Part shown: piece after piece, positions 32,549-40,860 of the stretch
How positions within the stretch are numbered: the first letter of the stretch is position 1
Layout: each line of letters begins with the position of its first letter
Source of the DNA: a virus
Strand: one strand, 5' to 3'
Length of the DNA: 64,000 nucleotides
Virus record (IMG/VR): IMGVR_UViG_3300042559_001567
Span: 1-64,000 of that record
Program-made: the position numbers and the translations under genes
The notes under the pieces: model-generated
Seen by the model: the letters and a program-made list of their open reading frames with translations, nothing else
What the model was told of the DNA's origin: nothing
Databases searched by the model: none

Positions 32549-32928
32549 TATAATCTATAGTTAGTTTCGTTTTTATTGTCACCGTCATTAACCAACTTAT
32601 CCAATAAATCTCTATCCTCCTCAGATAATGTTAATTTACCCATAGGTCCACCTTTACCACTACCCGTTCCTTGGGTCTGTTTAAGGAGTGCACTTTGTAA
32701 TTTTACAAGGGATATTTTCTTTTCGGTAAGGTCATTTAAAACCTTTTGTTGTTCTTTGATTACGGGACCAATAACACTCATATCTTCAGCATCTTTCATA
32801 AAAGAAAGCATTTTTTTCATAATAATTGAGGCGGTGTTTCGGTTCTCAACTACATCATTATATATCTCCTGCATTAAAGCCAATGCAGAATCAACATCTA
32901 ATGATATTAAATTTCTTTGTGTTCTCAT
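32548..32928 (-). CDS. Unknown helical 126-residue protein
   Basis: Helical N-terminal 90 residues (LDVDSALALMQEIYNDVVEN...), then a Gly-rich hinge (GTGSGKGGPMGK) and an acidic end. The start overlaps none; the stop overlaps the next start by 1 nt. It lies between the late sigma factor and the large baseplate-region gene. Confidence 0.5.
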   Translation of the reverse strand: MRTQRNLISLDVDSALALMQEIYNDVVENRNTASIIMKKMLSFMKDAEDMSVIGPVIKEQQKVLNDLTEKKISLVKLQSALLKQTQGTGSGKGGPMGKLTLSEEDRDLLDKLVNDGDNKNETNYRL

Positions 32929-32931
32929 ACC

Positions 32932-32939
32932 TATAAATA
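32932..32939 (-). promoter_or_regulatory. Late-promoter-like element TATTTATA, leaderless geometry
   Basis: Ends 3 nt before the minus-strand ATG at 32928; lies over the 5' part of the intergenic gap after the sigma factor gene. Confidence 0.5.
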
Positions 32940-32942
32940 GAT

Positions 32943-33641
32943 TTATTCTAAAAATCCACCCAAAATCCCGTCGTACATCTTTTTGAATTTTTTTAGAGAT
33001 ATTCTAATTTCTTTGGTGGAAAGGGATGTCATTTCTCGTAATGATAATAAAATTAGGTTTTTGTTAAATTTATTACCGTCACCAACTTGGAATATTCTAT
33101 CAAAATTATTAAAAATTTCAAGTAACGCATAACCTAATTTCTGTTCGTTATCTGTTAGGTCTTCTTTTTCCATAAACTCCTCTAAGGATATTGTTAGTTT
33201 AATAATAACATCCCGATAGTCTACGATATACTCATCAATAACATAGGATAAATCCGTTCTATCCTCAATGTCAGATGATATATCATCATAAGAAACTTGT
33301 CTATTCTGTTCTTTTGTGTCTTTCTGTATTGCCCCCATTAGGTAGTTTTTACAGATTGTCCCAAAATAGGAGTATGCTTTATGATTTTTTGTGTGATCAA
33401 ATTTGTGAATTTTAGTAATTAAAAACGACATTGTATCGTTATGAATTTCCTCAAATTCTAAATCTTTTCTGTAAAGTTTATAACGTCGAATAATTGATTC
33501 GACCATTATAATTAGGGGTTCTCGTAAATATTCGTTGAATATCTTGTTTTTTTCTGCATCGTCACTACTTTCAAGGTAACTGACTACCGCCTTCTCTTGA
33601 TCCTCCCCAAAATAAATTTTTTGGGTACGTTTTCTCGGCAT
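32943..33641 (-). CDS. Late-transcription sigma factor (T4 gp55-like)
   Basis: 232 residues with a sigma-70 region 2 core: a helix around 40-57 (LREPLIIMVESIIRRY), FEEIHNDTMSFLITKIHKFD (63-82), then HKAYSYFGTICKNYLMGAIQK (87-107) and a polar tail. Regions 3-4 are weak: only a short C-terminal helical part with LSLREMTSLSTKEI that could be a region-4-like helix-turn-helix. T4 gp55 is a similar minimal sigma that reads TATAAATA with a sliding clamp coactivator. Here it could read the TATTTATA element. It overlaps the glycosyltransferase gene upstream by 1 nt. Confidence 0.8.
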   Translation of the reverse strand: MPRKRTQKIYFGEDQEKAVVSYLESSDDAEKNKIFNEYLREPLIIMVESIIRRYKLYRKDLEFEEIHNDTMSFLITKIHKFDHTKNHKAYSYFGTICKNYLMGAIQKDTKEQNRQVSYDDISSDIEDRTDLSYVIDEYIVDYRDVIIKLTISLEEFMEKEDLTDNEQKLGYALLEIFNNFDRIFQVGDGNKFNKNLILLSLREMTSLSTKEIRISLKKFKKMYDGILGGFLE

Positions 33642-34420
33642 TAAGCTGGTTGATAATTTACATCTCGTTTATTTTTAAAGAAAAATTCTTTCTTTGCTGT
33701 GTCCAACCAAAATTTAACTTCGTTTTCAGATAGAATCATTTTTTCCTCATTTTTATATTTCCAAAATAATGAATCTTCTCTTAGATTTACGTGTTGATAT
33801 CCCGCCTTAGGAACTGTCATTATTCTAACACCATTGTGTGTTAATCTTAATAAGAATTCATAAACAAATGTTAATTTAATATTTTCTTTAAATTTACCAT
33901 TGTCTTTAATGACTTGTGTTTTAAATAATCCACCGCTTGTTTGATAATTTTGGAAATCTAATAAAACTTCGTTATCGATAAATCCTTGCATATCGGTAAA
34001 ACCATATGCCCAAGCAGATTCATTAGTATAATTAATAAATTTACCCTCTACATTAATATCTTTAACTATTGGTAAAAATACAGAAACATCTGTAAAGACT
34101 TTACTATATTCGTTCATTGATTTTAACCAAACTGGTTTAAATTCGTCATCAATTTCTAAAATTGTAAACCATTCAGTATCACAATTGTCAATACCTAAAT
34201 TTACTTGTGAACAAAAATCGGTCTCACCTTTATTTGTAACAATCGTTATTTCTAATTTATTTGATAAATCTTTTAAATCTTTTTTTAATGATGTTGGACA
34301 AACAATAGAAACTTTTACATCATTATGAAAATCTTCGACTGATGATAGTGCGTTATTTAACATTTCCTTATAATCATCAGATAAGGTATGAATTGGTAAA
34401 ATTACTGTTATATTTTTCAT
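33641..34420 (-). CDS. Glycosyltransferase, GT-A (family 2-like)
   Basis: 259 residues. It starts ITVILPIHTLSDDY like GT2 enzymes, has a nucleotide-binding Rossmann half and an acidic LEIDDEF (about 88-94) in the place of the metal-binding DXD. It probably transfers a sugar from a nucleotide donor. It overlaps the next glycosyltransferase by 4 nt and the sigma factor by 1 nt, so the three are coupled. Target (phage DNA, fibre or host surface) is unknown. Confidence 0.7.
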   Translation of the reverse strand: MKNITVILPIHTLSDDYKEMLNNALSSVEDFHNDVKVSIVCPTSLKKDLKDLSNKLEITIVTNKGETDFCSQVNLGIDNCDTEWFTILEIDDEFKPVWLKSMNEYSKVFTDVSVFLPIVKDINVEGKFINYTNESAWAYGFTDMQGFIDNEVLLDFQNYQTSGGLFKTQVIKDNGKFKENIKLTFVYEFLLRLTHNGVRIMTVPKAGYQHVNLREDSLFWKYKNEEKMILSENEVKFWLDTAKKEFFFKNKRDVNYQPA

Positions 34421-35484
34421 GCTGTAGTTTCTTCTTCTTTTAATTTATTAAGTGCATTCTCGATAGATTCCACTCTTTTATTTATTAGTGATTTGAAAAT
34501 TGATAGTACATTGTTTTTTGTTATATCAAGACTATATGGTAATAAAGTATCCTTCATTTTTTCCTTAACCTCATCACTTAATTCAACTCCTTCAACCCAC
34601 GCCAATACATAAGTTGCTAATATTTCTACCAACTTATTGATATCATATGTCCACATTCCATTTTCGTCTAACCATTCAGGTTCAATATTTGGTATTTTAC
34701 CAACAACAGGAACTCCACATTTCATCGACTCCAATGGGAACGTACCAAACGTAGAGTCATCGTCAACCCAAACAGAAACCATACATTCTTTTAATGCGGT
34801 TGCAAATTCATCATAAGATAATTGAACCATATCTTTAAATGTTATCCAACGTAATTGTGGGTATTTTAAATAAAATTCAGATATGATTCTTCTATGAATT
34901 AATCTATCTCTTGAACTAATTGCAATATATGGTTTTAATGGTAATGATATTGGTTTGAAATTTTCACCTATAATTGGAGGGATAACAAAAACTAAAGATT
35001 CTGGAAATATATCTAAAATATATTTCTTAGTTTCTTCTGTTGTTGTAATAACTCTATCAAAACCATAATCACTCCAACGACTACCAATTGGTAGATTTTC
35101 AAAAATATAATCTTTTTGTTGTATTAACATTACCTTTACACATTTAACGCTAGATAATTGTTCTAATGCGTTTGAATAATATTCAGGTACTACAAGTACG
35201 TCATCTATTTTTATTTCTATTTTATCTTCTTTGATTGTAACAACACTTAATTCGTCATATGTGCTACCTAACCAATTACTAACTCCAGTATAGCTTTTAT
35301 CCTCTACTAATATTTTAACATTGTAATCGTTTTGTTTCAATATCAATGCCATATCGTAGATATGCTTTACAGATGCTCTTGCGTTATTTCTTGTATCATA
35401 TGTTAAAAAATATATGACATTTTCTTTTGTTGCGAGTCTTCCTAATGAGGACTCTAATTTTTCAATGTTTTCTTTATTATTCAT
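34417..35484 (-). CDS. Glycosyltransferase, GT-B (family 4-like)
   Basis: 355 residues with a two-domain GT-B look: N-terminal VIYFLTYDTRNNARASVKHI and C-terminal donor domain with AISSRDRLIHRR and the GT4-type acid/Glu motif FGTFPLESMKCGVPVV (about 244-259). Overlaps the downstream GT2-like gene by 4 nt and the upstream small gene by 8 nt. Confidence 0.75.
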   Translation of the reverse strand: MNNKENIEKLESSLGRLATKENVIYFLTYDTRNNARASVKHIYDMALILKQNDYNVKILVEDKSYTGVSNWLGSTYDELSVVTIKEDKIEIKIDDVLVVPEYYSNALEQLSSVKCVKVMLIQQKDYIFENLPIGSRWSDYGFDRVITTTEETKKYILDIFPESLVFVIPPIIGENFKPISLPLKPYIAISSRDRLIHRRIISEFYLKYPQLRWITFKDMVQLSYDEFATALKECMVSVWVDDDSTFGTFPLESMKCGVPVVGKIPNIEPEWLDENGMWTYDINKLVEILATYVLAWVEGVELSDEVKEKMKDTLLPYSLDITKNNVLSIFKSLINKRVESIENALNKLKEEETTA

Positions 35485-35770
35485 CGTCTTCGTTTAATTC
35501 TTCGATTAAGATTTTATATTTTATTAGGGTGTTAAATGCTATTTTAAATGATGTGGTGGTTGAGTTTTGTGCAAACGCACCCATCTCTTCATCAACATCA
35601 TCTACCTCACCTAAGATTCTTTCTAAACACATTTTAATAATTTCATATTTGAAAATGTTTATTTCTAAAGTATCTTCTTCTTCTTCAGTTTTTATTTTGT
35701 TTCCTGTTCTACATTTTTCTGTGATTCCGTCAAGGTCAATGTAGTAGTATTTTCCGAAAATTTCGACCAT
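35477..35770 (-). CDS. Unknown 97-residue acidic protein
   Basis: Starts MVEIFGKYYYIDLDGITEKC; helical acidic body. Its first 79 bases overlap the end of the HAD-like gene in another frame, and no later ATG keeps the conserved-looking start, so either true overlapping coding is used or the start is further in. No family recognised. Confidence 0.5.
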   Translation of the reverse strand: MVEIFGKYYYIDLDGITEKCRTGNKIKTEEEEDTLEINIFKYEIIKMCLERILGEVDDVDEEMGAFAQNSTTTSFKIAFNTLIKYKILIEELNEDDE

Positions 35771-36342
35771 GGTTCTTGTATTTCAGTTAATTTAGTTATT
35801 TCTTTATTATAAGTAAAGTGTCCGTTATATTTGCTATTGAATTTTATTCCTGTTTTATTTTCAGGACACGAATCTAAAATTTGTTTATTATCAGTTATCC
35901 AAGCATCACATAAGTCCCACGTATTTTTAATATCCTCAGTTTTAATAAATTTTATATTATTACCAAGAAAACCATTTTTTGATAGAAAAAATAAAGTAGC
36001 GGGCTTTGCTTTACCCAATTCATTTAAACCAACCAACGTAAAATTATGTTCTTTATTTTCGAACAACAATTTATGTAAATCGGTAAATGTTGTTGAATAA
36101 CTTAAACCAGCGTGACCAAATATCTCAATAGGATATTCCATAAAAAGAAAAAATTCGAATTCGTCTTGTGATTGAAACCTATAATGATTAAACAAATCAT
36201 CATTTTTAATTGGCTCAACAACACCGTATTCGAACTTATTTTCGTTCTCAAAATCAGATGCTAGATATGCATCATTATAGTGGTAGTCAAATTTTTGTAT
36301 TGTGTTTCTTAAAACACCATCGATACTAATGAATATTTCCAT
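35692..36342 (-). CDS. HAD-like protein with degenerate motif I
   Basis: 216 residues. It begins MEIFISIDGVLRNT, where HAD phosphatases have DxDGxL; the nucleophile Asp position is Ser here. Later pieces fit the HAD order: VGLNELGKAKPATLFFLSK (motif II/III-like, K about 114) and WDLCDAWITDN (motif IV-like). It may be a non-catalytic or altered HAD fold. First gene of the block with the glycosyltransferases and sigma factor. Confidence 0.5.
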   Translation of the reverse strand: MEIFISIDGVLRNTIQKFDYHYNDAYLASDFENENKFEYGVVEPIKNDDLFNHYRFQSQDEFEFFLFMEYPIEIFGHAGLSYSTTFTDLHKLLFENKEHNFTLVGLNELGKAKPATLFFLSKNGFLGNNIKFIKTEDIKNTWDLCDAWITDNKQILDSCPENKTGIKFNSKYNGHFTYNKEITKLTEIQEPWSKFSENTTTLTLTESQKNVEQETK

Positions 36343-36379
36343 ATAAGAAATATAACATTATCGAGATTATAAGTAAACC

Positions 36380-37111
36380 CTATTCGTATCTATTTAGTAT
36401 TTCACCGATGATTGGATTTCGTACAATATCCTCCATACCAAATTCAAATATTCCAATCCCCTTTACATCTTGTAATCTTTTCTTTGCATCAAATAAACCA
36501 GATTTTGTTTTATCTCTAAATTTATCCGATTGCTCAAGATCACCTGAAATAAAGAATTTTGAATTGTATCCAATACGAGTTAATAACAACTTAATTTGAG
36601 ATGGTGTAGCGTTTTGGGCTTCTTCAAACACTAATATTGTATTATCTACGTTCCACCCTCTCATGTACGCAAGTGCCGCCACTTCAATATAACCCATATC
36701 TTTTAAAGTTTCACGAGCCTCTTTACCGATAATCTTATTTAAAAGGTAATATGATGGATAAATGTATGGGTCTAATTTCTCTTCTAAACCTCCCGGAAGG
36801 GACCCTAATTTCTCCTCAGCTTCAACTGCGGGTCTAACTATAATTATCTTCTCATACTTGTTAGAATCGTCGTATAATAGGTCTACGGCTCGTTTCATCG
36901 CTATGTAGGACTTACCCACACCCGCAGGACCGAAACATAATGTAATTTGATTTTCTCCAAGAATGTCCCAATAGGTTTCTTGATTCTTAGTTAGGAACTT
37001 TTCTTTTGGTCTTTTTATTATTTGTCTAATCTTATCTTTATGAGATATTTTCTTATCTTCAACTACAACGGGAACTGAGTAGTTTTTCCCAACCTTAGGT
37101 TTTAATGCCAA
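36380..37111 (-). CDS. PhoH-like P-loop ATPase
   Basis: 243 residues with the PhoH core: Walker A GPAGVGKS (61-68), IVRPAVEAEEKLGSLPGG (91-108), Walker B ILVFEEAQN (159-167), ATPSQIKLLLTRIG, and ISGDLEQ. PhoH proteins are common in phages of aquatic bacteria; roles proposed include RNA helicase/nuclease-type functions, none certain. It has a 47-nt leader with a late-type element upstream. Confidence 0.9.
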   Translation of the reverse strand: MALKPKVGKNYSVPVVVEDKKISHKDKIRQIIKRPKEKFLTKNQETYWDILGENQITLCFGPAGVGKSYIAMKRAVDLLYDDSNKYEKIIIVRPAVEAEEKLGSLPGGLEEKLDPYIYPSYYLLNKIIGKEARETLKDMGYIEVAALAYMRGWNVDNTILVFEEAQNATPSQIKLLLTRIGYNSKFFISGDLEQSDKFRDKTKSGLFDAKKRLQDVKGIGIFEFGMEDIVRNPIIGEILNRYE

Positions 37112-37145
37112 AACTTTTAAATTTTAAATTTCAATTGTTATTTTA

Positions 37146-37153
37146 TATAAATA
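37146..37153 (-). promoter_or_regulatory. Late-promoter-like element TATTTATA
   Basis: 34 nt upstream of the phoH-like ATG (37111). Confidence 0.45.
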
Positions 37154-37158
37154 TCTCA

Positions 37159-37758
37159 CTATTGACCTGTGGACCCAAATCCACCCGTTCCTCTTTCAGT
37201 ATCGGATAATTCATCTGATTCGACCATTTTAACTTGTGGGTAGGGTAATATAATAATCTGAGCACCCCTATCTCCTACTTTGTATTTAATTGAGTCTAAT
37301 CCGTTCGTTTTCTTGAATGTTGCCTGTATTTCACCTCGATACCCACTGTCAATTACACCCACACAGTTTGATAAAATCAAATCTTGGTTACGTACTGATG
37401 AACGCGGAAATACTAAACCAACGAAATTTTTTGGAATTTCCATTGAGATTCCAAATCCATAGGAAACACTAAAAGATGTGTTTTCAATTTCTCTTGTAAT
37501 TGTTAAATCCATACCAGCATCACCAACTTTAGAATAAGATGGTATAACGGCATTATCACTCAATTTTTTAACTTTAACAATTAATGAATTATTATATATC
37601 GGTGTTTCTTGAGTTTCATTTTTAATGTCGGTATTAATTTTATTTAAAACACCATTTAATTCATTAATAAAATTAAAATCCAAATCATCATCATTAGATA
37701 ATTCTGTTTCAAACTCTTTTAATTTTTTTATATAGTCCTCAATTTCTTTTTTATTCAT
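37159..37758 (-). CDS. dut: dUTPase with N-terminal extension
   Basis: 199 residues. All five trimeric dUTPase motifs are present: GDAGMDL (79-85), PRSS (118-121), GVIDSGYRGE (134-143), GDRGAQIII (162-170) and RGTGGFGSTG (189-198). It hydrolyses dUTP to dUMP, keeping uracil out of DNA and feeding dTMP synthesis. The family is usually about 140-150 residues; here a 58-residue acidic helical extension precedes the domain. It overlaps the upstream small gene by 8 nt. Confidence 0.93.
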   Translation of the reverse strand: MNKKEIEDYIKKLKEFETELSNDDDLDFNFINELNGVLNKINTDIKNETQETPIYNNSLIVKVKKLSDNAVIPSYSKVGDAGMDLTITREIENTSFSVSYGFGISMEIPKNFVGLVFPRSSVRNQDLILSNCVGVIDSGYRGEIQATFKKTNGLDSIKYKVGDRGAQIIILPYPQVKMVESDELSDTERGTGGFGSTGQ

Positions 37759-37972
37759 TTTTTAGTTTTTTTTCTAATATCCATTTATCTAATTTCTTAA
37801 CTCTCTCTTTTAAGTCATTATCTTGTGGTCTTAAACAACACTCGACAAATACATCCGTTACACGTTGTAATTCCTCAAATGTAACTTGAACACCAACTGT
37901 ATTAAGGTATTCTAAAGCCATTTTACTTTGCGATTGTCGCATTATCTGTATATCTCTACCGTAGAAATCCAT
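37751..37972 (-). CDS. Unknown 73-residue helical protein
   Basis: A helical protein with a Cys pair (CC) and a charged C terminus, start overlapping none and stop overlapping the dUTPase start. No motif recognised; possibly a regulator or adaptor co-expressed with dUTPase. Confidence 0.5.
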   Translation of the reverse strand: MDFYGRDIQIMRQSQSKMALEYLNTVGVQVTFEELQRVTDVFVECCLRPQDNDLKERVKKLDKWILEKKLKNE

Positions 37973-37994
37973 AATTCAGTTGGTGTGTTTGTTA

Positions 37995-38228
37995 TTAAGC
38001 CTTGTAATATTCCGGCGTGTTCTTTTTGTCGATAACACATTCAATTGCCATTTTTGCAACTGAAATACTTTCGCTTGTTCGAACATCTCCGGCTCTATAT
38101 TTTGACGCAACAATTGTCGCTTCTTCAACAGTTTCCGCTTCGATAATGTACTTTAATTTTTGAAGACGGGCGTTTCCGTTTCTGTCCATTTGTTCGGTTT
38201 CATAACCGATAGTTACTAAGTAATGCAT
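37995..38228 (-). CDS. Small DUF4494-like protein
   Basis: 77 residues: LVTIGYETEQMDRNGNARLQ, then KLKYIIEAETVEEATIVASKY and a C-terminal strand. The pattern (strand, KYLVEA-type strand, helix of EEA) resembles DUF4494 proteins common in Bacteroidota genomes and mobile elements. Function unknown. The resemblance supports the host assignment but is from memory of the family pattern. Confidence 0.5.
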   Translation of the reverse strand: MHYLVTIGYETEQMDRNGNARLQKLKYIIEAETVEEATIVASKYRAGDVRTSESISVAKMAIECVIDKKNTPEYYKA

Positions 38229-38239
38229 ACGTGTTTGTT

Positions 38240-39463
38240 TTATTTATTTATAATTGATTTGAAAAATTCTACTCTATCTTGACACACTTTTTTTAGTGAG
38301 TATGTGTCTTTAACTGTTTCATATAAACGGTTTCCTAAGTCTTCAATCATATTTGGATTTTCAACTAATCGTTTCATATGTCTCGCCCAATCTTTGTGAT
38401 TCTTTTTTGTACCTACCAATAATGCGTTTCCTTTATCATTAAAATTACCTTCGTTTACCGCAGACAATAAATCCAAAGTGAATGGGTCTGTATCACTTGC
38501 AATCAAAGCCTTTTTATAAAAACCAGCTTCAATGACTTTTAATTGTGATTTATTTGCATTAAACACAGATTCAACTAACGGAGCCAAAGATACGTCAAAA
38601 GTGTTATAGTTTGTTGCATATGTGTTTATTTCTTTTGTCCATCTTCTTCTATATGGTTCATTTTCATCATCATATGGAATTTCCATAAACGTATTAAGAT
38701 ATGATTTATATTCTTCACTTAAAACTTTATAATCATCTGTAAAGAACTTTTCATATTTGAACCAAACAGTTTCATGTGGTTTAATTGGTCTATTTCTACG
38801 ATTACCTTTATCGTCAATTTCCATTACATTACCTCTTAAATCAAATCCACATAAAACAAATTGTACTTTATCTTTAAATAAATTATGTGTCGCGGAAATA
38901 CCACTTGCCATTAACTCAATATCGTGTAAATGTGATGACCCACCTAACCAACCGAATCTAACTTTATCTGATTTAATTGGATTTAGTTTAAACTGAGGTT
39001 CTTCATTGTTCACGGCATTTGGAAAAATAACAATGTTTTTAACACCTAATCTTTCTTTAATTGTTTTAGCAAAGATGGAAGTTGTTGTGGAAACATAATC
39101 GGCAATTTTAAGTAACTCGATTTTTTTCTCACCCATTTTAGAAATTTTTATTTGTTGGTACATTGGATGTCTTTGGTCAACAAACCATAAATCATCAATG
39201 TCCATTACAACTTTAATTCCTTGTTTCTTTAACCATAAAACTCTATTAACGTTATCTTCGTGAGTTGTTTGGTGTATAAAACTATGAAACACAACAATGT
39301 CATAATTTAAAAACGCTTCATCATTATTTTCAACATTATATGAAATGTCAACATGAAATTCATCCATGTGATTATCACCAATATATTTGTATGGATCCAT
39401 TATCCTAAATTTACCCACACCATGGGCATCGGACGGAATAGCTAAAATTCTCAATTTTGACAT
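38240..39463 (-). CDS. Glycosyltransferase, GT-B type
   Basis: 407 residues. The N-terminal domain opens LRILAIPSDAHGVGKFRI and contains VMDIDDLWFVDQRHP (about 86-100), a pattern seen in GT4-like phage/bacterial enzymes. The C-terminal donor domain has FGWLGGSSHLHDI, then FDVSLAPLVESVFNANKSQLKVIEAG with the catalytic-type Glu in IEAG. Third glycosyltransferase of the window, with a separate promoter. Confidence 0.75.
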   Translation of the reverse strand: MSKLRILAIPSDAHGVGKFRIMDPYKYIGDNHMDEFHVDISYNVENNDEAFLNYDIVVFHSFIHQTTHEDNVNRVLWLKKQGIKVVMDIDDLWFVDQRHPMYQQIKISKMGEKKIELLKIADYVSTTTSIFAKTIKERLGVKNIVIFPNAVNNEEPQFKLNPIKSDKVRFGWLGGSSHLHDIELMASGISATHNLFKDKVQFVLCGFDLRGNVMEIDDKGNRRNRPIKPHETVWFKYEKFFTDDYKVLSEEYKSYLNTFMEIPYDDENEPYRRRWTKEINTYATNYNTFDVSLAPLVESVFNANKSQLKVIEAGFYKKALIASDTDPFTLDLLSAVNEGNFNDKGNALLVGTKKNHKDWARHMKRLVENPNMIEDLGNRLYETVKDTYSLKKVCQDRVEFFKSIINK

Positions 39464-39482
39464 TATGTTACTTTATATGTCT

Positions 39483-39513
39483 AAAATATAACTAAAAAAA
39501 TTGGAAAAACAAA
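39483..39513 (-). promoter_or_regulatory. Host-like promoter (TTTG-N19-TATATTTT)
   Basis: On the minus strand TTTG (39513-39510), 19 nt, then TATATTTT (39490-39483), one base off TAnnTTTG; 19 nt from the glycosyltransferase start. Confidence 0.5.
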
Positions 39514-39514
39514 A

Positions 39515-40099
39515 TTACTTGGCTTTATTTACGCCAGTAATTTTACCCTTAAAAATAGAATCACCAACTTTTAATACTAAATTTTCATTTATAGTTGATG
39601 TTGTTTGGGCGGTTAGAATTTGATTTAATTTTTCATCCAATACTTTACGTATGGTGTTTTCAATAAGAACCGCAATTGCACCCATATCAATATTACCACC
39701 TGAAGATTGTTGTCTTTGTGGTTGTACTTGTTGTTTTTTAGTTGCAACACCTTCTTGTTCCATTAATCGTTTTGCTCCCTTAATAAAATCCATATCAAGA
39801 GTATCGTTTAATGAAATTTGGTTCATTTGTTGTATTGGACTTTCAATCATAGCCCTTTTAATTGCGTCGGGTAATTTAGAATTTTGTATTTTATCAATTG
39901 AAGGGGAACCTATTGGTCTTGTTGGAGTTGATTGATATTCAGTATTGTTCATTACATCTTCAGGAGAAGATAATAACATAGATTCATTAACGTGACCTCT
40001 TTCATAATCTCCTCCATCTACTTTATTCATAACTTTTTTGGCCTGAACTAATTTTTTCATTAAATCGTTTTGTGATATACTTCCTTTACCTTGTGACAT
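39515..40099 (-). CDS. Unknown late-type 194-residue protein
   Basis: Polar, Gln/Asn/Ser-rich protein with a helical N terminus, a disordered middle (PTRPIGSPS, QPQRQQSSGG) and a helical/beta C-terminal part (about 135-194). Typical of phage structural or internal proteins, but not recognised. Confidence 0.5.
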   Translation of the reverse strand: MSQGKGSISQNDLMKKLVQAKKVMNKVDGGDYERGHVNESMLLSSPEDVMNNTEYQSTPTRPIGSPSIDKIQNSKLPDAIKRAMIESPIQQMNQISLNDTLDMDFIKGAKRLMEQEGVATKKQQVQPQRQQSSGGNIDMGAIAVLIENTIRKVLDEKLNQILTAQTTSTINENLVLKVGDSIFKGKITGVNKAK

Positions 40100-40134
40100 G
40101 ATAATAATATTTTCTTTTTTAATTATAACTATTT

Positions 40135-40857
40135 TTATAGTAACATTAAACTCTTAATTCTTTTTAAATTTTCTTGAAGATTGTTATCCTCCTCAGGGTT
40201 TTGAGTTGGTTTATCTTCTGGTTTTGGTTGTGGTAAGTCCTCTGGTTTTGGTTCTTCCTTAGGAGGTTCCTGTGCTTTTGTTGGTTTTACTTCTGGTTTT
40301 GGTTGAGGTAATTCTGTTGGTTTTGGTTCCGGTGTTTTAACTTGTGGTTGGGGTTTTTCAACATTAACATCAGGTTTTTCAATAGGTGGTTTAACTGTGG
40401 TTTTTGGTTCAACTTTTGGTTGTGGTTTTTCGACTTTTTTGGTTTTGGGTTGTTTAGTCCAATCAGTTGTTACATATGTAACACTTAATCCATTGTCATC
40501 ACCTTCTTTATAACCCGGTCTCTTCTCGTTAAAAATTTCATCGGTCACATTAGTTCCACTCATCCTACTCAACATAAACGTTCTCCATCCATGTTTTGCA
40601 AACCCCTTTTTTGAGGTTGATGGGGGTTGAACATATGCTCTCATAACCAAATTACCTTTTTTACTTAATCCTAATGCAACGACTTCTGCCTTTACTCTAT
40701 AACCCGGTTTCACACTATCTTTTTTAGGTTTTCTTGGTCCAGAATAATAAAACGTAATTTTTTTCCTATTTTTGATGGCATCAACAATAGGTTTCGTTTT
40801 AGTTGTTTTAAGTATAGATTGTTCTTCGATTATGTCAAAGATTGTATTATTTAACAT
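40135..40857 (-). CDS. WYL-like domain protein with Pro-rich tail
   Basis: 240 residues. The first about 125 residues look like a WYL Sm-like domain: IVDAIKNRKKITFYYSG, then VALGLSKKGNLVMRAYVQ and HGWRTFMLSRMSG. The rest is a Pro-Lys-Glu/Gln-rich linker (about 140-225) and a short helix. WYL domains usually bind nucleotides or regulate transcription/CRISPR; here there is no HTH, so it may be a structural use of the fold. Confidence 0.6.
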   Translation of the reverse strand: MLNNTIFDIIEEQSILKTTKTKPIVDAIKNRKKITFYYSGPRKPKKDSVKPGYRVKAEVVALGLSKKGNLVMRAYVQPPSTSKKGFAKHGWRTFMLSRMSGTNVTDEIFNEKRPGYKEGDDNGLSVTYVTTDWTKQPKTKKVEKPQPKVEPKTTVKPPIEKPDVNVEKPQPQVKTPEPKPTELPQPKPEVKPTKAQEPPKEEPKPEDLPQPKPEDKPTQNPEEDNNLQENLKRIKSLMLL

Positions 40858-40860
40858 AAA

